NCBI GenBank assembly: GCA_017134815.1
Contig: CP071032.1
Span: forward strand, 1,918,001 to 1,982,000
Source: Lentisphaerota bacterium
GTDB lineage: Bacteria; Verrucomicrobiota; Lentisphaeria; Victivallales; Victivallaceae
Direction of reading: 5' to 3'
DNA: 64,000 nucleotides
Shown: positions 59,370 through 64,000 of the stretch, piece after piece
Layout: each line of letters begins with the position of its first letter
Position numbering within the stretch: the stretch's first letter is position 1
Position numbers and translations under genes: made by a program
Notes under the pieces: model-generated
Database searches by the model: none
The model's input: only the letters and a program-made list of their open reading frames with translations
What the model was told of the DNA's origin: nothing

Positions 59370-60398
59370 ATGTCTATCAAGGTAGCAGTTGTTGGAGCCG
59401 CCGGATATTCCGGTGAAGAATTATTAAGGCTTCTCGCCAGACATAATGAGGCTGAAGTAAAAGTTATAACGTCCAGAAAATATGCCGGCCAGCCGGTAAG
59501 CGACGTCTTTCCGCGTTTCTGGGGCAGCGACCTTAAATTCACCGCTCCTGATGTGAAGACTATCGCGGCCGAATGCGATGCCGCATTTCTGGCATTACCG
59601 CACGGACTGGCGACTGAGTATGCAGTTCCGCTGCTTAAAGCCGGAGTCAAAGTTATTGACATCAGTGCGGATTTCAGACTGCGCAGCACTTCAAAATATC
59701 AGGAGTACTACGGCGAGGCACACCCCGCCCCCGAACTGCTGAAGCTTGCAGTATATGGAATGCCTGAGCGTTATCGCGAACAAATAAAGAATGCTGATCT
59801 GATTGCCTGCCCCGGCTGCTATCCAACCAGCTCCATTCTACCTGCCGCTCCACTGCTGAAAGGCGGTCTGGTGTCGACCGAAGGAATTGTCGTGGCCAGC
59901 ATGAGCGGAGTTACCGGTGCCGGTCGTAAAGTTGACCTGCCTTATATTTTTCCGGAATGCAATGAGAGCGTCAAAGCCTACAAGCCATACGGACACCGGC
60001 ATCTGCCGGAAATTGAACAGGAAATGGCGGCAGCCGCTGGTGTTGATCATGAAATTGCAATCAATTTCATTCCTCATCTGGTTCCAGTCAATCGCGGCAT
60101 CAACTCAACTATTCTTATGAATGCCGCTGCAGGCTGCAGTATGGAAAAAATTGCTTCAGCTTATGAAAAGGCCTACGGCAAGGAAAAGTTCGTGCGGATT
60201 CTACCTGCAGGAAAATGCTCTGATACCAAGTATGTGACCATGTCAAACTGTTGCGAAATCGGTTATAACTATGACCCGCGCACCAATAAAGTCATATTAA
60301 CCAGTGTTATCGATAATCTGACCAAAGGTGCTTCTGGTCAGGCTTTGCAGTGCTTGAATATAATGTTCGGGCTTGAAGAAACCTCAGGCCTCTTATAG
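59370..60398 (+). CDS. argC: N-acetyl-gamma-glutamyl-phosphate reductase
   Basis: Third step of arginine synthesis. The 342-aa protein has the Rossmann loop VAVVGAAGYSGEELLRLL, ALPHGLATEYA, DISADFRL, the nucleophile Cys150 in ACPGCYPTSSILP, GVTGAGRK and HRHLPEIEQE with catalytic His. ATG 59370 is chosen over 59358 because GAGGATAGAG lies just upstream and the protein then starts at the conserved MSIKVAVVG. No other arg gene is adjacent. Confidence 0.95.
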   Translation: MSIKVAVVGAAGYSGEELLRLLARHNEAEVKVITSRKYAGQPVSDVFPRFWGSDLKFTAPDVKTIAAECDAAFLALPHGLATEYAVPLLKAGVKVIDISADFRLRSTSKYQEYYGEAHPAPELLKLAVYGMPERYREQIKNADLIACPGCYPTSSILPAAPLLKGGLVSTEGIVVASMSGVTGAGRKVDLPYIFPECNESVKAYKPYGHRHLPEIEQEMAAAAGVDHEIAINFIPHLVPVNRGINSTILMNAAAGCSMEKIASAYEKAYGKEKFVRILPAGKCSDTKYVTMSNCCEIGYNYDPRTNKVILTSVIDNLTKGASGQALQCLNIMFGLEETSGLL

Positions 60399-60637
60399 GA
60401 AATATTGCTTCCTTTACCAATGTAGAAATCAACCCGCAAAAAACTGCGGTAGCGATTTTCAACTGCTTTGCGGGGGCTGCATAAGAAACTGAATCCATCC
60501 CGGGAGTAATCCCGGGCAGGATGCAAAGCGGAAAAAAGGCGTATCAGAATCCGTACTTTAATACGATATAGAGTTTGCTTATCAGTGAAATCATTTTAAA
60601 TTATGATAACAAACTTTATGCCATAGAGGATTAGATT

Positions 60638-61504
60638 ATGCCCAAATATAAAGAACCGTTGTTTCGACCGCCGGCAGAAGCCGACAGCATGATTTTTCAG
60701 GTTTCCCACGGCTGTCCGCACAATACCTGCTGCTTCTGTGGCATGTACAAAGGAATTCCGCACAGTATTCGTTCTCAGGAAGAGGTACTGGCTGAATTTG
60801 AAGAATACGCTGAGATTTATCCACAAACCCGCCGCATTTTTCTGGCTGATGGCGATGTCATGGCATTGCCGTTTGAAACCTTAAGAATGTACCTTGATCA
60901 CTTAAATACAGTTTTTCCTTTTCTGGCACGAGTAAACGTGTACAGCAACGGCAGCTCAATCCTGCAGAAATCAGCTTCCCAGTTACGGGAATTGCGCAAG
61001 CTCAAATTGACAACGCTCTACATGGGGCTCGAGAGTGGAGCCCAGCAACTGCTTGATCTTGTAAATAAAAAAGAAAATGTCCGGGACATGATCAAGGCTG
61101 TCAACCTGGCCCAGGATGAAGGCTTTCGCTGTTCAGTTATGATCCTGATCGGACTTGGCGGCCGCAAGTTCAGCAGCCTGCATGCCGTAAACACCGCATT
61201 AGCCCTGAATGCAATGCAGCCGAGGCTGCTTTCAGCGCTGCGTTTTGTAGAAGTGCCAAATACTACTATGTTTGATGAATATGAAACACTCCCCGAGTAT
61301 GACGGCGTTATTGAACTGCGTCGAATCATAAGTCGACTTGAACTGAATAAAACGGTTTTTCGGGCAAATCATACTTCTAATCCGGTGCCGCTGGAAGGAA
61401 GATTCCCGCATGACAAGGAAAAACTCATAAGTATTTTGACAGAGCAGCTTGAATCCGGACAACTTGACCATAAAGGTCCCGGGATCACACCGCTGTTTTT
61501 ATAA
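60638..61504 (+). CDS. Radical SAM protein, uncharacterised family
   Basis: A 288-aa radical SAM protein with the cluster motif CPHNTCCFC (Cys26, Cys31, Cys34, plus Cys32), an unusual C-x4-C-x2-C spacing seen in a group of uncharacterised radical SAM proteins annotated near HemN/YgiQ types. Other blocks: FLADGDVMALP, VNVYSNGSSIL, LYMGLESGAQQLLDLVNK (GxExG-like) and MILIGLGG. The C-terminal part has no further Cys cluster. The partner is unknown. An ACT-like small gene follows 108 bases downstream. Confidence 0.8.
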   Translation: MPKYKEPLFRPPAEADSMIFQVSHGCPHNTCCFCGMYKGIPHSIRSQEEVLAEFEEYAEIYPQTRRIFLADGDVMALPFETLRMYLDHLNTVFPFLARVNVYSNGSSILQKSASQLRELRKLKLTTLYMGLESGAQQLLDLVNKKENVRDMIKAVNLAQDEGFRCSVMILIGLGGRKFSSLHAVNTALALNAMQPRLLSALRFVEVPNTTMFDEYETLPEYDGVIELRRIISRLELNKTVFRANHTSNPVPLEGRFPHDKEKLISILTEQLESGQLDHKGPGITPLFL

Positions 61505-61612
61505 GTGGAAAACCCAAGTTGAAAAAAACTGTGCCAGGATTATCTTAATTTTCATGGTTGCAGTGGTTTTTCTGACCGCTGAAAGTGTTGACTTAATTAT
61601 GGAGGAAATGTC

Positions 61613-61873
61613 ATGACCAGATATGCGTTGTTAATTCTGATTGATCACCGCCAGCAGGCTGCTGTAAATGTCCAGAAAACCTTGACCGCATGGGGCTGTA
61701 TCATTAAAGCAAGGCTGGGTTTGCATGAAGGAGTACTGGAACACTGTTCAGACACCGGTCTTATTTTTTGCGAACTTACCGGCGAAGATGAAAAAAGGCT
61801 GGAATTGACCAGAAAATTGAATTTAATAAAAGGGGTAAAAGCCGAACACGTCCCCTTAACCGTTGAAGAATAG
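61613..61873 (+). CDS. ACT/NikR-C-like small protein (TM1266-like)
   Basis: An 86-aa beta-alpha-beta protein: RYALLILIDHRQQAAVNVQK, WGCIIKARLGLHEGV, GLIFCELTGEDEKR, LIKGVKAEHVPL. The strand and helix rhythm and the I-x-A/G-R-x-G-L phrase resemble the ferredoxin-like TM1266 family, putative regulators linked to [FeFe]-hydrogenase or metal metabolism. No hydrogenase genes are in the window, so the physiological link is open. AGGAGG-like GGAGGAAA precedes the ATG. Confidence 0.55.
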   Translation: MTRYALLILIDHRQQAAVNVQKTLTAWGCIIKARLGLHEGVLEHCSDTGLIFCELTGEDEKRLELTRKLNLIKGVKAEHVPLTVEE

Positions 61874-62003
61874 ATTTGATCATTTCAGCAGTTTTTCCCA
61901 AGCGGCCAGACGAGGGCCAGACAGTCCAGCCGTAAGGTGCTAAAAAGCATAGAGATTATGTCAAAATGAAGCAACAAGATTCAGAAAACAGGTAGAGGTG
62001 AAT

Positions 62004-62594
62004 ATGAAAAACCGACATTACAGCAGATCAGCATTGATAGTTGCCATGTTGTGCATGCTGACAGTATTGACGTCTTGTACAACCACTGAAAAAGCTTATG
62101 AACGCACCCCTGCAGGCACTGTTCAGGTTAAAAAAATCCCCAAACTGTATGCTTTCAGCACCACTACTGATGGCGAATTTTTTGACAACTCCGACGTGAT
62201 GTTTGGGAGGCTTTTTACTTACCTGAAAGACAATAACCTCAAAATGACAGTTCCGGTTGAGTCACACATGAAACCAGCCTCCATGGCGTTTTTTGTGGTA
62301 AACCCGGACCTGGCTGCAAAACTCAGAAACCAGGGCAAAGTGAAAGTAGAAACTATACCCTCAAGAATGGTTATCAGCGCCGGCCTTACCGGCCGCTACA
62401 CAAAGTCAAACTTTGAAGAAGGCAAAAAGATGATTGAAAAGTGGCTTAAGGATAACCCGAATTATGAGGCGAATGGTGAATATTTCGCTGTATACTGGAA
62501 CAGCCCCTATGTCCCCTGGTTCATGCGCAAACAGGAAGTGAACCTGCCAGTCAAAAGCCTTTTCGCCGAATCAACCGGCAAGGACAAAAATTAA
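62004..62594 (+). CDS. SOUL-family heme-binding-like lipoprotein
   Basis: A 196-aa lipoprotein: a signal with lipobox VLTSC, then a SOUL domain (VKKIPKLYAFSTTTDGEFFD, TYLKDNNLKMTVPVESHMKP, MAFFVVNP, NGEYFAVYWNSPYVPWFMRK, ending NLPVKSL). SOUL/HEBP proteins bind heme or similar hydrophobic ligands; a heme-ligating residue is not obvious. ATG 62004 is preferred over GTG 61998, because the GAGGTGA then serves as ribosome site. A G+C-rich hairpin (62607-62634) follows, without a T run. Confidence 0.8.
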   Translation: MKNRHYSRSALIVAMLCMLTVLTSCTTTEKAYERTPAGTVQVKKIPKLYAFSTTTDGEFFDNSDVMFGRLFTYLKDNNLKMTVPVESHMKPASMAFFVVNPDLAAKLRNQGKVKVETIPSRMVISAGLTGRYTKSNFEEGKKMIEKWLKDNPNYEANGEYFAVYWNSPYVPWFMRKQEVNLPVKSLFAESTGKDKN

Positions 62595-62813
62595 AATAAA
62601 CGCCCTCCGGTGCCGCACTACAACACGGCACCGGGGCTGCATAATGAACATCATAATCCTTTTCCCGGTCTAATTTTATGGATATATTTCATGGTCGGCT
62701 TAGTTTTTATTTGCACAAAACGAAAATTGAAGTTATCGTTTAATATAGGAATGCAGCAGCGCTCCTTGAAAGAGGTGTAAGTAGCTGACAAGCGATAACA
62801 AAGGATGGGAGCC

Positions 62814-64000
62814 ATGAAAAATAAATTTAGATTATTGCTGCTTTTTACCCTAATGTTGTCAACAGGGACTGTCTTTGCGCAAACATCCCCCAAAAAAACA
62901 ACTGTTCCCACTGCTGCCCGGAAACCTTCAGCAAAGGCCATTCCAAAAGGGCAGGAGTTCAAATGTTTTGTCCAGACCAGTTTAAGCTACAGCTTTTCTG
63001 AACAGCTGGCATATATTCCACCGACAGAAACACCAGTACTGCCGATTGTTTCCAAAGTTTATGCCACTCAGTTATTTGACGTATATGTATTTTTTCAAAA
63101 TTTTGCGATTAAAGATAATAAAACAAACGTCACTTTTGACGTCAAGGTAACCGGACCGAGAGGAAGGCACTTTTTCGGACGCAAGAACCTTGAAGGACTG
63201 GTAATAAGCCAGAAAATCAATGCACCTAACCATGTCCACCTTTCTCCAAATATTTTCAGGATATCATTCAATACCAGTGATCCGAAAGGCACCTACCGGA
63301 TTAATATCAAAGCTACCGATCATATTAGCGGTCAGGAAACCAAAACTTTTACGCGCATTACTTTGCTTGGCGGTCCGCCGATGTTTTACAAAGCAGTTAA
63401 TTTTACCCCGCGTGAAATTGGCGAATTCATGTGTTATTACTATCTTAATCCCAAGCCGGAACGCCTGGTCCCGGTATTTCTGGGGTTTTGTAAAATCTGT
63501 ACTGACCTGCGGGACGAATATCCTGATTTTAATCACATGGCATTGATGGCTTTTTTCTACCGGGCCTTCAGTATGAATAAATTTCTGTTGCCGGCACTGA
63601 CAAACAGCGCCAAGGATTTACCATTCAGTGAAAAACAACATGCAGTATTTCTGATGCACTGGATGGACACTCCCTATCGCCCCCGGCTGATTGCGGCTAT
63701 GGGACCTGACGCCATGCAGTATGACAGAACCCTTGACAGCTGTCACAATCCTTTTATTATCAAGCAGGCCAGAAGTTCGGTACAGCTGGATATTCTATGG
63801 TCATTATTTTTTGCGAGCGGTGAATTTGAACCTGTATTCAAGATTCTGGCTACTATGCAATTGATGGAAACCGGCCTCAAACCGGAAGAACTTAAACGAC
63901 TGAAAGGCGTCGCGCCAGGTACCCGGTCAAGAATCAGAGACTGGATCGTAGGGCACTCCGCAGAATGGAGCCTCAAGGTAAACTGCCGGCGTCATAAGCT
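62814..64000 (+). CDS. Exported hypothetical protein, truncated by the window end
   Basis: Starting at ATG 62814 (GGATGGGAG upstream) the frame stays open to base 64000, at least 395 codons. A signal peptide (MKNKFRLLLLFTLMLSTGTV, cleavage near FAQ) is followed by a Lys/Thr/Pro-rich linker. A beta-rich, Ig-like domain comes next (VYVFFQNFAIKDNKTNVTFD, VKVTGPRGRHFFG, GTYRINIKATDHISG). After about residue 190 a helical part begins (ALMAFFYRAFSMNKFLLPAL) that continues to the edge. No family recognised. Probably periplasmic or outer-membrane associated. Confidence 0.75.
   Translation, partial: MKNKFRLLLLFTLMLSTGTVFAQTSPKKTTVPTAARKPSAKAIPKGQEFKCFVQTSLSYSFSEQLAYIPPTETPVLPIVSKVYATQLFDVYVFFQNFAIKDNKTNVTFDVKVTGPRGRHFFGRKNLEGLVISQKINAPNHVHLSPNIFRISFNTSDPKGTYRINIKATDHISGQETKTFTRITLLGGPPMFYKAVNFTPREIGEFMCYYYLNPKPERLVPVFLGFCKICTDLRDEYPDFNHMALMAFFYRAFSMNKFLLPALTNSAKDLPFSEKQHAVFLMHWMDTPYRPRLIAAMGPDAMQYDRTLDSCHNPFIIKQARSSVQLDILWSLFFASGEFEPVFKILATMQLMETGLKPEELKRLKGVAPGTRSRIRDWIVGHSAEWSLKVNCRRHK

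Noticed and set aside
1-64000. tRNA genes, CRISPR arrays, insertion sequences
   Set aside because: No T-loop-like GGTTCGAATCC block with cloverleaf context, no regularly spaced repeats, and no transposase motifs or terminal inverted repeats were seen on reading; a tRNA or repeat scan would be decisive.

Overview
The window reads as a stretch of chromosome from a Gram-negative-type bacterium with moderate G+C, dense in genes and without rRNA, tRNA, insertion sequences, prophage or CRISPR that I could find. Outer-membrane and periplasmic markers are common: a TolC-family channel, a LolA-like lipoprotein, several lipobox signal peptides and a LysM lipoprotein. The paralogous exported coiled-coil proteins, the strongly extended ribosomal protein S2 and the general gene content suggest the Planctomycetes-Verrucomicrobia-Chlamydiae group, perhaps Lentisphaerota. 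That placement is an inference from gene style, not a phylogenetic result.

Layout, left to right. 1-6.9 kb (+): the end of comM/yifB; an etfB-etfA-acyl-CoA dehydrogenase operon closed by a terminator; rpoZ; purE with a degenerate S41 protease-like gene; and an isolated 24-codon membrane peptide gene with its own promoter and terminator. 7.0-12.6 kb (-): a tightly coupled four-gene AmmeMemoRadiSam-type operon (radical SAM enzyme, 61-aa small protein, exported MEMO-AMMECR1 fusion, membrane spermidine-synthase-like protein ending in an FMN-binding domain). 12.7-19.9 kb (-): two paralogous GntR/FCD regulators, a lipoprotein acetolactate decarboxylase, prmC, a small hypothetical gene, two paralogous exported coiled-coil proteins and a LolA-like lipoprotein. 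20.2-23.7 kb (+): the fatty-acid synthesis cluster fabD-fabG-acpP-fabF. 23.8-30.0 kb (+): LysM lipoprotein, PhoH, PgpH-type HD membrane protein, YbeY, CBS/CorC protein and DUF502 protein.

30.0-37.9 kb: an ICMT-family membrane protein (-), rpsB-tsf (+) with a structured leader, a pair of paralogous secreted proteins, a sugar O-acetyltransferase and prfB (-). 38.0-44.0 kb: exported metallophosphoesterase, queF, an NrdG-type activase, a family 2 glycosyltransferase, an AT-rich PEP mutase/isocitrate lyase-family gene and a D123/Cdc123-family ATP-grasp protein. 44.1-54.9 kb: a DUF1189-like membrane protein with def, then gltX, a TolC-like protein, rsmI, a pseudouridine synthase, a cytosolic phosphoesterase, a CDF-type transporter, pgl and serA. 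55.4-58.1 kb: small accessory genes (a tail-anchored peptide, an HTH protein overlapped out of frame by a coiled-coil gene, a hypothetical, and a LexA/S24-like repressor lacking the catalytic residues). 58.3-64.0 kb (+): rplM-rpsI, argC, a radical SAM protein, an ACT/NikR-C-like small protein, a SOUL-family lipoprotein and an exported protein that runs off the end.

Most of the window is core metabolism and translation. The best candidate for an incompletely described system is the 7.0-12.6 kb operon. It joins cytosolic radical SAM chemistry to an exported MEMO-AMMECR1 protein and a membrane protein carrying an extracytoplasmic flavin domain, with all junctions overlapping by 1 or 4 bases. No functional call here has been checked by database search; all rest on motifs and family resemblance read from the translated sequence.
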